A DNA stretch of 64,000 nucleotides from Liolophura sinensis (taxonomy: Eukaryota; Mollusca; Polyplacophora; Chitonida; Chitonidae), in contig NC_088306.1 in the NCBI RefSeq assembly GCF_032854445.1, positions 13,203,386 to 13,267,385 on the forward strand. Reading direction: 5' to 3'. The translations under genes and the position numbers were made by a program. Of this stretch, positions 1 through 14,429 are shown piece after piece; positions within the stretch are counted from its first letter, which is position 1, and every line of letters begins with the position of its first letter. The notes under the pieces are model-generated. The model worked only from the letters and a program-made list of their open reading frames with translations, was not told the origin of the DNA and did not search any database.

Positions 1-570
1 CAATACAGGCTTACAGCACACTGAAGCAGATACAGCAACACTGCAGTACAGGCTTACAGCACACTGAAGCAGATACAGCAACACTGCAGTACAGGCTTAC
101 AGCACACTGAAGCAGATACAGCAACACTGCAGTACAGGCTTACAGCACACTGAAGCAGATACAGCAACACGGCAGTACAGGCTTACAGCACACTGAAGCA
201 GATACAGCAACACAGCAGTACAGGCTTACAGCACACTGAAGCAGATACAGCAACACGGCAGTACAGACTTACAGCACACTGAAGCAGATACAGCAACACT
301 ACAATACAGGCTTACAGCACGCTGAAGCAGATACAGCAACACTGCGGTACAGGCTTACAGCACACTGAAGCAGATACAGCAACATTGCAGTACAGGCTTA
401 CAGCACGCTGAAGCAGATACAGCAACACTGCGGTACAGGCTTACAGCACACTGAAGCAGATACAGCAACACGGCAGTACAGGCTTACAGCACACGGAAGC
501 AGGTACGGAAACACTACAGTACAGGCTTACAGCACACTCAAGCAGATACAGCAACACTGCAGTACACATC
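1..570. repeat. 43 bp minisatellite, about 13 copies, open at the window edge
   Basis: The unit contains CAGTACAGGCTTACAGCACA then CTGAAGCAGATACAGCAACA. Copies differ mainly at the CTG/CGG/CAG junction. It continues off the left edge of the window. Confidence 0.97.
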
Positions 571-3500
571 CATGTAAAAACTTATCAATAAAGATTATGC
601 AGTCAAAGTTATTAATTAAGTTATTAATATATAGTTGTGTAAATATTTGAATTTGTACATGTAGTCTGTATACTATGTATACTATGTTATGGGTGTTGAC
701 GGCAGAAATGGAAAGAATCAAAATAATAAACATTTACATGACAATAGACATGTCTCCTCTAAATCTTCATTTCCTAGTCTACATTGAAGATCCGGCTGCT
801 CAGATGTGCAGTGCGTGGTGCTAGTAGGTGTAAGTCGTTAGCTCTGCGCTCATCAGCGCTTGAGACAGAACTCTGTTCTTGATTGTCTTCCTTACCTGCA
901 TAATGGCAGTCATCGATAAGGTCACATGATCATTACCTAGACAACTCGCACGATGTCGCTGAACCAGTGAGAACAAGACTAATTTCTTTGTAAAGGATAA
1001 GCATTCCTTGGGTCGAAAGACTCACTCAAAATCAGGCTTAGAATAATCACCTGAAGGTAATTGTTCTGGGTGGAAAGGTCTGTAGGGATGTGATGAAGAA
1101 GTAAGATTAATGTCTCCTCATTGGCCAAAGCTAAGGACAACGGATGAACAGTTCGATGCCCAGTACCAAATCTGCTAATTCTGGGATAACGTTTTTAGTT
1201 GGTTTTCAATTCTAGATGGTGACTGTGTCTGAGTGTAAGAATCCACTGTTAGATTTAGTTAGGAGTGTTGCGGAATCATGCTACAGGGACATGTATGCAT
1301 CCTTTAGTCACGCCTAGATCTGATACGGATGTGTCAAGTGTAAATGTATCTATAAAAAATGTGTTCTTGTAGTGTTCAGTCTTTGATTAAAAAGCTGAAT
1401 AGTTGAGGTGTGCTTAAATTCTTCAGCCAATCTTCTTTTTTTGCTGAATGCACCTGCCAGCGATAGTTGCTCAGCAATAGTTGCTCTGTCCGGAGGGTAA
1501 AATACAAGCTCAGATCTGTGACATTCGACTACAAGTCGTGTCATCTGTATACTCACACCCAGTCTTAAAGGAATGATCCATTTTAAAAGATACGTGTATA
1601 TCACATGTAGGACGGTAAAAGTCGAATGATTTATGACATAGAGTGTGGCTTCAAAGATTATAGTTTTTGCCCATCTTTATGCCTTTATCATTGAAATCAT
1701 TCCTTAAAACTGCTCACGTTTTAACTTTTTTTTAACTTAGCAATGAAAACACTGAGATAATTGAGCAGTAACGAAATCTGACTAGTGAGATAAGAAACGT
1801 CATGCATAAGACAAGCTGACCAGCAAAGACAGCTTGACTTGTCTACTAACAGGTACCTGACTTTGAATGAGGCTTTCAATGTTCAGTATTATTCCGAGGT
1901 TTTCCCTTGACGATCAACTCGCTCTAGAAGCTATACTTAGAGACATGGCCGAAGACTAACTTGTTTTGACTGGGTTACCTCCCTTTGTTGTCCTGACATG
2001 GCAATATGTCGTAATTAAGTGACCTACCGTGTAACTTCAGTTCTGCCATACAGATCATTACGAATAATTTACGAAAGTACATTATCGATAGAAAGGATTG
2101 TCATATTTGCTTAAGTGGATTCGCTTTTTGTCTGTTGTATTGTGCATATGAATGATCAACCTGAGAATATTCCATTGTGAGAATCATGGCGCTGCCTCAT
2201 TTGCATCTTAATTGACATTTTTCGGAAATTGTAGACCCAGGAAGTTTAGTGAGGAGTCAAATGCAACTCTTTTTTATACTTGGCTGAACCAACTCAAAAA
2301 TTCCAAATTTTTTTCAGCGGTGTGTGTCACTTTAATTTAGTCATTCACTTAAGATATTAGCAAGTCATCATTAGATCTGTTTGAAAAATGTCATATGGTA
2401 AGCGTAGATTTCATATTCTAGCTGATTTTCAAAACTTAGAGGAAAGAAAAAAATATTTTCGGTATGTTGAAAAAAAAAAAAAAATTTCACCACATTAGGG
2501 AATCTTTGTTGATGATAAGTTTACTTATGATATTGTGCTGGTCTCTGAATGTATGCCTGTGTATATAGGGGGGCTGTATTTCTGGGAAACTTACACCTTT
2601 ACCCTGTCATTTACATCATGATAAGTAAAGCAAATTCATCTGTAAGAATAAATGTACCTGTACACACATGAGTGGTGCTGATCCAGGTCACAGTGCGCCC
2701 ACAGTCTGAGTAATGAACTGTTACAGCATGTCGATTCCTCAGCCTCCTCTATCACAATTCAATTGGATGCAATCACCCGAGGCACTTATTCAGTGAATGT
2801 TTAAGGCATGAGGAAATCAAATCCTGGCACTAATGCTCAATTTAAGAGCTGTAGCACAGTGTATTAAGTCATCGTTACAGATTAATTGTGAGCAGAGAGA
2901 TTTTAGGTGAGCTAACTGATCAGGATGGCTAATTTTTTTAAAGCCTGCAACGTTAATTATCCTCGAAGGATTTCACTAGACTGATTTAACGCATCAGTGA
3001 GCACCGAGAATTTGATGGAAGAGATTGGTCTCATTTTAAAATCAGTTCATTCGTGTGCCGATGAAACTCTGAGGTGATTTTGGTTTCTTACATTTGAGAG
3101 CACAGGGAAGTTAGTACAGCCCTGATAACAAAGCAGTGATACTGTGTTGATATTTGCTTAGACCCAGTATGTAACTGCTTTTGTAGAAATTTGTACTTCA
3201 TTATAACTAAAATCTACAGCACATGCAGCCTGATCTTTGCCATCAATCCTACGCCCATTGGGATATACTGATGGTCAACTCAGGTACATTCATACTTACG
3301 CGATGCGATTCTCGGGCCATATCACGCGGACCATCGTCGGATAGTCAGCTCATGATTATCAAATGTTTTAAGACTAAATACAGGCCCATTTCCTGTAAGT
3401 CGTTGTCTCTTATGAATACCATGACAGTTCACAGCATATTTAATTGCACTCGAATTTGGCACAAAATTAGAGTTTTAATAGCTTACTGTTTGGGACCCCT

Positions 3501-5065
3501 ATTGTTTTGGTCTGCTACCTGTATATACACCGTTCTCTTGAGGACAGGGGATTCAAGTTTATACCAGGCGTATATGTCTTTTTTTGCCAGAAGTTCAGGT
3601 TCCAAATTATTTTCAGCATTATATACGACGCAGGTAAATAACCTCAAGTCCTGAGACAACCATAAAATATGTTGGGCAACAAAAAATTACACCTGGTTAT
3701 CGAGCACCAAGATAAAATCCAAATTAAATATATAGACCTACTTTCTCAGATCTTTGTTTCCCAATTTCACAATAGTCAATCTTATTGTTTATTAATTTTT
3801 GCAAAAACATTTTTGTTGTATGTTTGCACACAACGAGCACAATCGTATGTAACCTTTATGAATGTGTGAACACTTGCGATGTACATGTAGGCCGTGGGAA
3901 TATATATACCTGTATCCTAAATCTTGCAAGCTATAAATTGTGTTACATTTTGAGAATATTTCTCAGCCTATCAATTTATAAATTATAAAGAATACCCCAA
4001 AGAAAGTAAAAATCAAAACTGGAGATTTTTGGTACCTGTAAAAAAAATTCACTAGCGCAATTTCAATCGAAGTTTTACTGTTACTTTAAAATAGTCCAAT
4101 TATCTTTCACGCAATATATCAGCCTCGTCTGTGCGCGTGCTGCAGTCAAAATCGGTAATAGAGTTTCAAAAACGTATAGAGCAAGTTGCATTATAACTTT
4201 AGAAACATTTTACCAATTTAAATAACACAGGTACAAGTCTGGCATTTATGGCGCAAAACTTAGATGGCACCAATAATAAAAGGTCTACAATGTACGTCCT
4301 TGCGCGGATTGTGGGTGGACAGTGGGCCGATCTTACGAGGACCCTAGGCGGAGAATGACGGTGTGTTTGATCAGGGTCCGGCCAGGGCTGGCATGTATAT
4401 AGTGGGGGTATGACACATGGCCTATCCGTCCACATTGGGCTTAGTATTGATGCTTAGGATCCGGCTGCACTGTATATATCTGGATCAGTGTGGGTCATGA
4501 ATATAGGGAAACATGACCACAGTGTATTGGGTATGGAAAAACTGTTGACTGTAAAACACCTTGGAGTCTCGTACTGCATATAGTCACAGTACAGTCCAAC
4601 TCTAATTTCACAATAGGCATCTATTCAGCACTAAATGTCTGGTAGTTGATGTGTGTTCAAGACCCATATATCAACAGTGAAATGGGATTAGATTAGCCTA
4701 ATACAACCAGGATAGCCGAAAAATTGATTAAGTATGTCGGTACATAGAAATAACTGTCAGTAATGAGCCTGGTACAGCGCTAACAAAAAGACAGTGTGTC
4801 TGATATTCCCCACAGCCAACCAGTGAAATAACGATGGAGTGTGAAAACCATTAACATTTATGAAGGGCCCACGAAGGAAGAAGCGTCTGCAAAATATATG
4901 GGTCAGTGTAAATGTATTGACCTGTATGTATGGGCGTTATTTTACCACTTTTGGAGCAGAAACTCTATTTTTCCAGTAAGATACTCCTACCAGCCAGGAA
5001 AACTTTAGGATATCTTGGATGGATGAATATAACGGAGTAGAGGAATATAGGCTCTAACTTATGTC
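571..5065. other. Non-coding, no gene recognised
   Basis: This is AT-rich sequence with an A-run at 2471. A 143-codon + ORF at 3223-3654 contains a GTAAGT at about 3395 and a short acceptor/donor pair at 3591-3632, but no convincing protein. I see no repeat family here. Confidence 0.5.
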
Positions 5066-5344
5066 AAGTCATGATCAAAATTTGAGGTCAGCAACCAAGT
5101 CATGGTCAAAATTTGAGGTCATCAACCAAGTCATGGTCAAAATTTGAGGTCAGCAACCAAGTCATGGTCAAAATTTGAGGTCATCAACCAAGTCATGGTC
5201 AAAATTTGAGGTCATCAACCAAGTCATGGTCAAAATTTGAGGTCAGCAACCAAGTCATGGTCAAAATTTGAGGTCATCAACCAAGTCATGGTCAAAATTT
5301 GAGGTCATCAACCAAGTCATGGTCAAAATTTGAGGTCAGCAACT
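5066..5344. repeat. 31 bp minisatellite, 9 exact-length copies
   Basis: The unit GTCATGGTCAAAATTTGAGG plus TCAGCAACCAA runs 279 bp. Copies alternate irregularly between TCAGCAACC and TCATCAACC. Confidence 0.97.
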
Positions 5345-5960
5345 AAAGCTGCTTGGATTATGAATAGCCATTATTTGGCCACTTTCATGTACCTCACCAA
5401 CCTTCCTAAATCACCAACTCACTGACACATGAAATCAGAATTAAGAACAGTCGTTAGCCACATTGATCAAGTATCTGTGCCATTCCAATAGCCAAGAAAG
5501 TAAATAAAATGTAGAGTTAATATGCAAAGCCCACCTACATTGAATTTAGACATACTTGTACGTAAATGCATACGGTACATGCATGCTTTATATGAATCGG
5601 TGATAAGAATCAAGATCCATATTCGTGTGCACATTAGGAGTTCACAAGACTGCATGTTAACTTACGTCTGTGTGATTACCATTATAGTGTTCAGAATATT
5701 TAAAATTTTTTACAAAGAGTTCGTAAAAGGTAATTTAATGAATATTTTAAAGGTGCTTGTGCCTATAAATCATTTTTGACAGTTACACATTTGTGTGGGA
5801 AATCTTCATGTCAGGGTATGGGGAGCTTAAAACCATCACATAATATCAAGGACCAATGCCTGTTCACATGATCAGATTCACCTGATCCACCGAAAAATGG
5901 CATATTTTCATAGTTCATATTTCATACGTGTTCTAATGAAGAGAGGTGTTTGTGAGAGGA

Positions 5961-6290
5961 GGAGGGGGGGGGGGGGGGGTGGAGGGGGTAGTGTTGGCTC
6001 CAGGGTTTGGGTAAGCTTTTCTTTTATTTCAGCTCTTGTATAATGGGCTCTCATACATGGATTGAAAGGGGGAGCTTTTTTTTTTTAACTGCCTTAGAAG
6101 TCTAGGGTATGGTGTGAAAATGTACATACTTGGATGAAAGGTTATGAGCTTTTTTATTTTGCTCCTGTATATTGGGCTCTCATACCTAGATTGAGGGTTA
6201 AGCTTTTTTAGGTCCCTTGTTTGAGTTATGGTATGCAAATGTACATGTTCGGATGGAGGGTAAGCTTTTTTTTTTGTTTTTACAGCAATA
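5961..6290. repeat. Poly(G) run and imperfect ~130 bp duplication
   Basis: A G-run of about 17 sits at 5965-5981. Two imperfect copies of a block with GGGCTCTCATAC (6044, 6174) and AATGTACAT...GGATG (6119, 6239) follow. Poly-T runs interrupt them. Confidence 0.7.
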
Positions 6291-6538
6291 GAACTTTTTG
6301 AAAAAAAATTTATACACACTTGTGTACTCCTTGTAAATAGCTACCTCACTAAAATCACAACACGTTACTGCAGAACTGAGCTTCAATCAGAAGATCAGAG
6401 CTAAAATTAAGTCAGAGTAAGCTATAGACTGACTTGATTAGTAGACTTTGAAATCATGCAGCTCTCCAGGATCATCTTGCAACATCTTCTGTATATGATA
6501 ATCTGTCCCTATAACAATGGATGTAAGGGGAAAAATAC

Positions 6539-6542
6539 AAAC

Positions 6543-6640
<98 letters not shown>
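6539..6640. repeat. (TA)n microsatellite
   Basis: About 100 bases of nearly pure TA dinucleotide with ATGTATA interruptions. It can extrude as a cruciform. Confidence 0.97.
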
Positions 6641-7535
6641 CATATACAGAAGTACAAATGTTTTTCAATATTCATGTACAGTGTATTACATTTTTGAGTT
6701 TACTCTATGGGATTTGATGTTTTTTGATATAGCAGCGTGTCAGCAAATGGAATGTACCAGTAGATTTTTAAGTGATTATAACCAAGGGAGTGTTTGTTAT
6801 ATAGAAGCACTTCAAGCAAGCTCTGTGAGCCGAGAATCTTTCCAACATGAACCAGGGTCTGAAAGGCTAAGTCATTAGGGATAACACATCCACTGTATTT
6901 TAATGGTCACAGACTGGCCAAGCTGTGGGGGGGGGAAAAACAGGCTGTAAAGCAATAGTGCTTGGTCTAACGCTTGCTTATTTTGGGATGGTTCCGTGAG
7001 TAGAATTGGCTGAACAGACAGTAACAGATTAGGCATGTTTAATTTTCCTGTTTTGGACATCCGTGATACACTTGTTGATTAACGATGCTAGAAAGCTCGC
7101 TTAATATCCAGGCGGACCTCGGTACGTGTGATGATTGCCCGTTGTTTTAGCGCAGACCTTTCATACCAGTCCTCTACATGCGCCCTTGAGGAAGGGCAGT
7201 AATTAAAATTGGTGCACTGGACGGGGATTTAACAGGGGTGGCCCAGACAACTTTGACGACTTTTCAGGTCATGAGACCAGATTTGGGAAGCCCTGAAATC
7301 GCAGCAAAGGCTATATCATTCCCCAATGTTTACTGCATGGAACTTTACCCGGGGATTGTAGTGACAGAAACACTGTGCTAATGGTTAATCAACTTACTTG
7401 TCCAGCTATTGTACATTAGATTTTTTTTCCAAAGTCATCTAGGGTTCAGAGTAAAGCTGTTGACATTTCCCTTATCCTCCAGTCTCTATGTTATTCAAGC
7501 AGCTTCAGACCACATGTTCCATGCTCATGGCCACA

Positions 7536-8236
7536 GGTACTGAAGTGATGCGTGGTGGTACAAAGTGATGTGTGGTGGTACTGAAGTTGATGTGTGGTGG
7601 TACTGAAATGATGTGTATTGGTACGAAGTGATGTGTGGTGGTACGAAGTGATGCGTGGTGGTACAAAGTGATGTGTGGTGGTACACAGTGATGTGTGGTG
7701 GTACTGAAGTTGATGTGTGGTGGTACTGAAATGATGTGTATTGGTATGAAGTGATATGTGGTGGTACGAAGTGATGTGTGGTGGTACAAAGTGATGTGTG
7801 GTGGTACTGAAGTTGATGTGTGGTGGTACTGAAATGATGTGTATTGGTACGAAGTGATGTGTTGTGATAGGAAGTGATTTGTGGTGGTACTAAGGTGATG
7901 TTTGGTGGTACAAAGTGATGTGTGGTGGTTCGAAGTGATGTGTGGTGGTACTGAAGTGATGTGTGGTGGTACGAAGTGATGTGTGGTGAAGTGATGTGTG
8001 GTGGTACGAAGTGATGTTTGGTGGTACTAAAATGATGTGTGGTGAAGTGATGTATGGTGGTTCAAAGTGATGTGTGGTTGTACGAAGTGATGTGTGGTGA
8101 AGTGATGTGTGGTGAAGTGATGTGTGGTGAAGTGATGTGTGGTGGTACGAAGTGATGTTGGGTGGTACTGAAGTGATGTGTGGTGGTACTGAAGTGATGT
8201 GTTGTGGTTCTGAAGTGATGTGTGGTGGTACGAATG
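7536..8236. repeat. ~20 bp GT-rich minisatellite with higher-order blocks
   Basis: The unit is close to GTGATGTGTGGTGGTACGAA, with variants lacking GGTAC. A longer block (GAAGTTGATG ... GAAATGATGTGTATTGGTA) recurs near 7583, 7704 and 7809. The strand is strongly G+T biased. Confidence 0.95.
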
Positions 8237-11200
8237 TATGAATGATATGTGGCGTAATGTCATGTCAACACTGCTTCATGCAGCCATAATGTGGTGTGTT
8301 CTGGTTTGTTCCGACTCTGAACAGATTGATGAACAAACTGATTATGAGTGGAGAAGAGTTACATGTATATTTGAACATATAGCAGGATGGAAATTAGAGC
8401 AATTAACAATGTTATGATACAATGTATATATACTTTTAGCTGCATGCAGTGTACACATACATATTTATGTACATGTATTTTGAATAAATGTTTGTACTAA
8501 TTTCTAGGACCCTGGATAATACAACAGTGTAGAAATTTTTTATTGTTTCTTGTATTTATTTGTATGTATTACATATACATGTGTTTGGACATGTAAAGTT
8601 CTTTTATTCACGCTGTTACCACTCTTGATTAGAGTTCTGTAGTTGTGGAAATTTTGGCTTGGTTTCATTTATTCAGCCCATTGGATATCTAGGGACCAGT
8701 GTAAAATGTGGCTTAAGGAGCAATGTTGCATTGGTAGCAAAGGAGAAGATAGGTCACTTGACTAGGGGCATTGCTCTGCTCTGCCATGCTCGGCTCAAGT
8801 GTGTCGACTGAAAGCTAAATTGGGGCAGTTTGTCCATGGCCACAAAAAGTGGACGTGAGGTGATTGAAAAGTACATTGCTTTTATCTATGCATCACTCCT
8901 GTCAAGTCATATATTACATCGTAGTTTCTTGACTGACATATACAAGTGATGTGTCTTGAACACTGCCTGGCTTTTAGATGTCTTTGAGCCAATAACATCT
9001 CTGTCCCAGGGAGCTTTTTTGTCTCTGATCAGACCGTAATTGCACCATTTATGACACAATTGTCTCGCTTTATTGCTTTTCCTCGCCTGGACTGAGTGAC
9101 TTGCTTTAGTTTCGCATGACTTGTCAAACGTCAACCATCTGACTATCTCCATGCCAATAATGGCAGATATTGAACTAGGTGAAGATAGCTAGAAATCTAT
9201 CAGAGTTCTGTGAGCTTTGGTCAAGGTAGGAGAAGCACTGTAAGGGGTCATGATCAATATTAACTTGCCTCTTCCATTGATGTGCTTAAATGCAGGCCTG
9301 ATATAATCACTGTTGTACAAAACACCATTTGGCAGGCATCGGTTTGAGGTGTACTCTCTCTGAGTCGCTGGTGTTGTAGGGTAATTGACCTGGAACCGGG
9401 AACTCTTGGATCCTGACAGAATCCTCTTTCTGTTGGTTTCGTCTTGTTAGACATCTCCTGGCCTTGTCATCGTGTGCTGAACAGCTTTCTCCACCAGCTG
9501 GACAAGGGCCCTAATGCCTACACTGGAAAGCTCTCTGCAATCCTGACAGCACAGCTTCCCAGACACTTGCATGCGACTCTCACGTTCAACTTTTATTATC
9601 TACAGCCCAAAGCGTATCATTCTGTGTCCATCACAATTACCTCAGCTGTTCCAATTTTGTCCAGATCGTGGAGTCTCAGAATTGACAGGAAACAAGTGTG
9701 GCACAACGAAAGCCATGGCCATTTTGGACATGTCACAGGGCTTTCACATGGAAATCATCAAGCCAGTGTGATCAAGATACTAATTTTTGTGGTCAGAAGT
9801 GGTCATTATTCCGGGCTCTCATGGAATTTTAGCTGGACACATGTTGAGTACTGTCTTGACGTCAGGATAAAAGTGGTTTTGAAGTTATCAAATGTGAAGT
9901 AACTTCAAATCTGTGAAAATCTTTAAAAGGATAAGTGAAAGTCAGTTATAAAGTAATTAACATTGTATTTGTATCTTCTTTCATTAGCATTTTCAATTTG
10001 TAAACTAGGTAAGAAGCTTGCTTGTCCAATATATTTGCAAAATTAAATTCTGGGCCAAATAAAATCATATGTGGTTGGAAGCTAAATTACTTCGATCTAA
10101 GAACTGTGTGATCGTCTTTTCTGGTATAGGCCTATCTGTCAGTCTACATACAGGCCAGATTATCATTTTCGGTATGTATATATGTACATATGTGAATTAA
10201 CCTCATTGCGTTGATTTTGGTTGTTTCTAACTGAGCGCCACAGCAAAGCATCAGGGTAAAAAAATTCCTCAGTACCAAATTTAAACAGTGTTCAAACAAA
10301 CAGACAAATCAAATACATATACATGTACATATGTGTAGTTGTTAGCTTGTAATTGTTGTCATTACATGTATGTGTGGCTTCTTCCGTCCTGGTAGAAGAT
10401 TGTTCATCCATATTTGCTTTGTTTCAAATGAAATCCATGTGTCTTTGAAGCTTATTTGCTATAGGGGCCATGTGCACATACATGTTTAAGTGGGAGAATA
10501 TAAGTAGAGTTGTTTTTCAGCTACTTTCCATATTTTTATGGCGTCTAACAATCAGTGGGCACAAGGGTCGAGTAAGACAATTATGCATTAATTGTGCATG
10601 CTCTGTGTTTTAAATCTTGGCTTACCAAGTGTGTGCTTCAGTTTTATTTTTCTTTCACAGAATTGTCTTGAAATTAGACTAATAATTGTTATAACATTGT
10701 ATTTCCGGTATAGATGTTTAAGACCAATTTTCTGCTGTGCCAATATGTCACTATATTACTGTATATTATATTTTGATTCATTGCTGTATTTAAGTGGGTG
10801 ATCGGCATGTATGAACTAAACTTGTGTCATTAAAATCACATATCTAAGATAATGTTAAACCTGGAATAACTAGCAATCTGCACGCACATGTGTATCCCCC
10901 CCACTTTGCCCCCCCCCACACACACACACACCGATTCATGTCCTCAACACTTGTACATGTATGTGATTAGTTGCCACACTGCTCATCTTTACAATATCTC
11001 CAATCATGGGCAATATGCTGATTATTGAGAATGACCATTTATGTGGTTGCCTGTGTCAAGTCTTGTCCAGCACTGTAGTGGATGACCCTCAAGCTGATGT
11101 GTAATGCTTCGCGTGACCAATCAAACCTACCGTTATTGTAGTTCACGTTTCATAAAGGAAATTTTCCCCAATATTTATCCTGAAGGCGATACTTCCTGTA

Positions 11201-12869
11201 GGATCTTAAGAATGGTGATAGCCGGTGGCAGTTGGCTAATTAAATTCCAGTGCCGAATTGCTTGACCGTGAAGACGCAATTGCTATGGCTGTAACATGGT
11301 TATTTGTTCCGTTTTGTACCCAGCAGTGCAAGCATTTCAGGGAATTCATTGAGTTCGCTTGCCAGAGCCTTCTTTTAGTGAACATTTTGCCCAATAATGA
11401 TCTGGTGGGATGCAATTTCAAACTGTATCGAATCTCGATTGATGAGAAGGATTTTTTCTTTCGAGATTTTCTAATCTGAGTGTTCTTTATTAAACCTTGT
11501 TGCTACATGAAGCGGCTATTTATTTTCTACTTCATCTTATCCAAGGGCTTTTTGCACAGTGTTTTGATACAAACACATTACATTGTTATCTTTCCGTTAC
11601 ATTTTTTGCACAGCTGTATGTATGAGTACAGATTTTGTTATCTGGAGACCATGTTTTGAGTCCCTAAATTTGATTATATACGTGTGTCCAGAACCAGATC
11701 ATTGACTATGAATGAGGTTTCAATGAAGTAATAAAACCAAACTTAAAATAAATAGTTAAGCAATTTTATGGGACGTAATCAGTTTAAATGACGACGAAAC
11801 CTGTGTAAACTATATATAGATTGAATAGTCCAGACTGAGTGGCATTTTCATTGGCTTGTGGAATTTTTATTTTTTATCTCAGTTGAATGAAATTACTAGG
11901 TATGAATGGAAAGACAAACCTTCATCCTGCCTCCCAGAATTTCTCTTATTAGATGTCCTGGCATGCCGTGAGGCCTCAACCCCTGTCTTTTCCACCAACA
12001 TAAGTACAGCTCTAAAAGCTTTGATTACCAGGTTTCTTTCCCTGTCCATCCTTTTATTGGCTTCCGGCCCTTGGGGATGTGAGGTCATCGTGTCACCACG
12101 CCAGTTCCCAGACGGCCCACTTGAATTAAGCCAAACAGGAAATTATAGAACTCGTCTTTTTCGCGATGTCTCTCCCAGGGCTGCAAGTTGCCGCGGGAAT
12201 TTTTTATCGGCGGGTCTGTGCCAAAGTGCTCGATCTAAGAAAATCAAATTCTACCCCCAAGACTACTGAGCAACGATGTTGTAGCAGGAATGTGTTTTGC
12301 ATTGAGTAGCGAGACGAACATCGTTAGGAAACACTGATTGGCCGTGGTGCTACATGGTACAAAATTACGCTAACATGTTATGGCTTTCATCGGCATCGAG
12401 ACGATAAAACTACAAAACACACCTCCTTGTCTGGCGATTTCCTGAGGAAACTATAAATTGGGGGAGACAATCCTACACATTCTCAATGACCATCATCTGC
12501 CTAATAACACTGTATTGAGGGGAAAAAAACTCACAAAGCACCTGTATTTCTTTTCACCGTTGAATTCAGTGATTTGCTTGTTTATCACTAAATGATCAGG
12601 GCTTAATAACTTAATTTCTTCATTGAACTAAATTATTCCCATCTGCAACTTTGTAGATATGTATATGACTTGATTAATATAATACATGTACATGAAATAC
12701 TACTCATATTTGTGAAATTCTAAATTAAGTGGTATTTTTCCTTTTTCTGAAGTGATATGTGTAAAGCAACCAGCTAATGTGACCATACCTGTGAGACCTA
12801 AACCATAACATATATGTAACTACAAGTATTCTTACTCTTAGTCTACTATAGCCCAAGTATACATGCACC
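8237..12869. other. Non-coding, no gene recognised
   Basis: Two stretches (about 9.2-9.9 kb and 11.1-12.3 kb) have higher complexity and GC than their surroundings. Each holds a 130-150 codon ORF without recognisable protein features. A short C-run/CA-repeat lies at 10897-10932. No SINE is present. Confidence 0.45.
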
Positions 12870-13560
12870 AAAACATGAACGTATGCGTGTACCAAAACCT
12901 GAACATATACTCAACAGCATTCTTTATGAGTCGACTATAACCTGAGTATGCATGTACCAAAACATGAGCATATGCATGTATCAAAACATGAACGTACGCA
13001 TGTACCAATACATGAACATATGCATGTACCAATACATGAACATATGCATGTACCAAAACATGAACATATGCATGTACCAAAACGTGAACATATGCATGTA
13101 CCAAAACATGAACATATGCATGTACCAAAACGTGAACATATGCATGTACCAAAACATGAACATATGCATGTACCAAAACGTGAACATATGCATGTACCAA
13201 AACATGAACATATGCATGTACCAATACATGAACATATGCATGTACCAATACATGAACATATGCATGTACCAAAACATGAACACATGCACGTATCAAGACA
13301 TGAACATATGCATGTACCAAAAACATGAACATATGCATGTAGCAAAACATGAACATATGCATGTACCAATACATGAACATATGCATGTACCAAAACATGA
13401 ACATATGCATGTACCAAAACATGAACACATGCACGTATCAAGACATGAACGGATGCATGTACTAAAACATGAACAGATGCATGTGCCAAAACATGAACAT
13501 ATGCATGTAGCAAAACCTGAATAGATGCATGTACCAAAACATGAAGATATACTATCCAGC
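12870..13560. repeat. 24 bp minisatellite with 48 bp and longer higher-order units
   Basis: The unit ATGCATGTACCAAAACATGA plus ACAT has about 26 copies. Between 13065 and 13210 copies alternate AAAACATG and AAAACGTG, giving a 48 bp unit. A block ending AACACATGCACGTATCAAGA occurs twice (13278, 13423). The 24 bp period keeps several frames open on both strands. Confidence 0.97.
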
Positions 13561-14429
13561 ATTCTTAGTCCAAAATAACCCAAACACATATACCAAAATC
13601 TAAATACATACATGAACCAGCTTTCTATTTACTCTCTTTTCATAATAATGTAAAAACACTGAGAATGTACTGGACAACCTTACACATATAAAATTCTTTG
13701 CCTTAATTATTTGTCCTTTTTTGTAATATAAGCAATAATTGCTAATCACTGAAGAACCTATTTTTTTTTCCTGCGTAATATAACCAATTGCCTGAATATA
13801 CAAGCCAGTGAATGTCTATGTGACAGCCATCATGGCTGCTCTCCCTAGCTGAATGGTTGTCTGATTGCGATAAATACCTGTGCCCGCGGAGCTGACCAGC
13901 TTTGCTCCAGTACCCATGACGTTTGTGTCTGAGGCGTTTATTAACATTGGCAGATTGGGGTAGATAATTATCACGTCTGACCGATTGTGTCCCAGCTTTA
14001 TTTTTTTGTGCCATTCTCTGTTGTAGGAGCAGGTCAGTGCTTACTTGTACATGGTAAACCGGGGTTATTTCATGAATCCTACACCACTCAGCCGAGTTTG
14101 AATGGCAAAAGTTTTCGCTGCCAGTTTGAGGTTGATGGATTGGGTTTTGGCATGGTCGAAATGCGAGCGTTTTATGCCACTAAATGACAAATGGTTCCCT
14201 ATTTTCAGAATGGCTCCCAAGTTTTCTGACAAAGCCGAACTGTTATCTGAAAGCCAAAATCTGTGGCACTGTGGTGGCGGCGAAAAATAATACGCTAAAT
14301 AGCCTATTAAATGGCTGTCCTGTCTGTTTTTACTGTAACAGCCAATTTGTGCCCTCCTCAGTTTCTGTATTTTGATGTTTTTACGAGTGACATTGAAATT
14401 CAGCAGCTGTAAAGCACAGTGGCTGTAAA

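Noticed and set aside
1-570. CRISPR array-like regular repeats
   Set aside because: Units are contiguous with no unique spacers, and the context is eukaryotic. The same holds for all other arrays here.
3223-3654. 143-codon plus ORF with an internal GTAAGT (about 3395) and a mini-exon-like stretch 3591-3632
   Set aside because: The splice sites cut the ORF inconsistently and the peptide is not recognisable. Too weak to list as an exon.
6438-6717. Tyr-Ile repeat ORFs
   Set aside because: Translation of the (TA)n microsatellite.
9444-9902. 152-codon plus ORF with an acceptor-like ctttctccaccag at 9497
   Set aside because: No donor, no recognisable domain, and its length is within chance expectation.
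11856-12269. 137-codon plus ORF
   Set aside because: No splice boundaries or domain. The antisense frame is also partly open.
12838-13537. ORFs of 100-200 codons on both strands (Met-His-Val and Cys-Ser-Cys-Phe repeats)
   Set aside because: They come from a 24 bp tandem unit, which keeps frames open by arithmetic. Several strands and frames are open at once.
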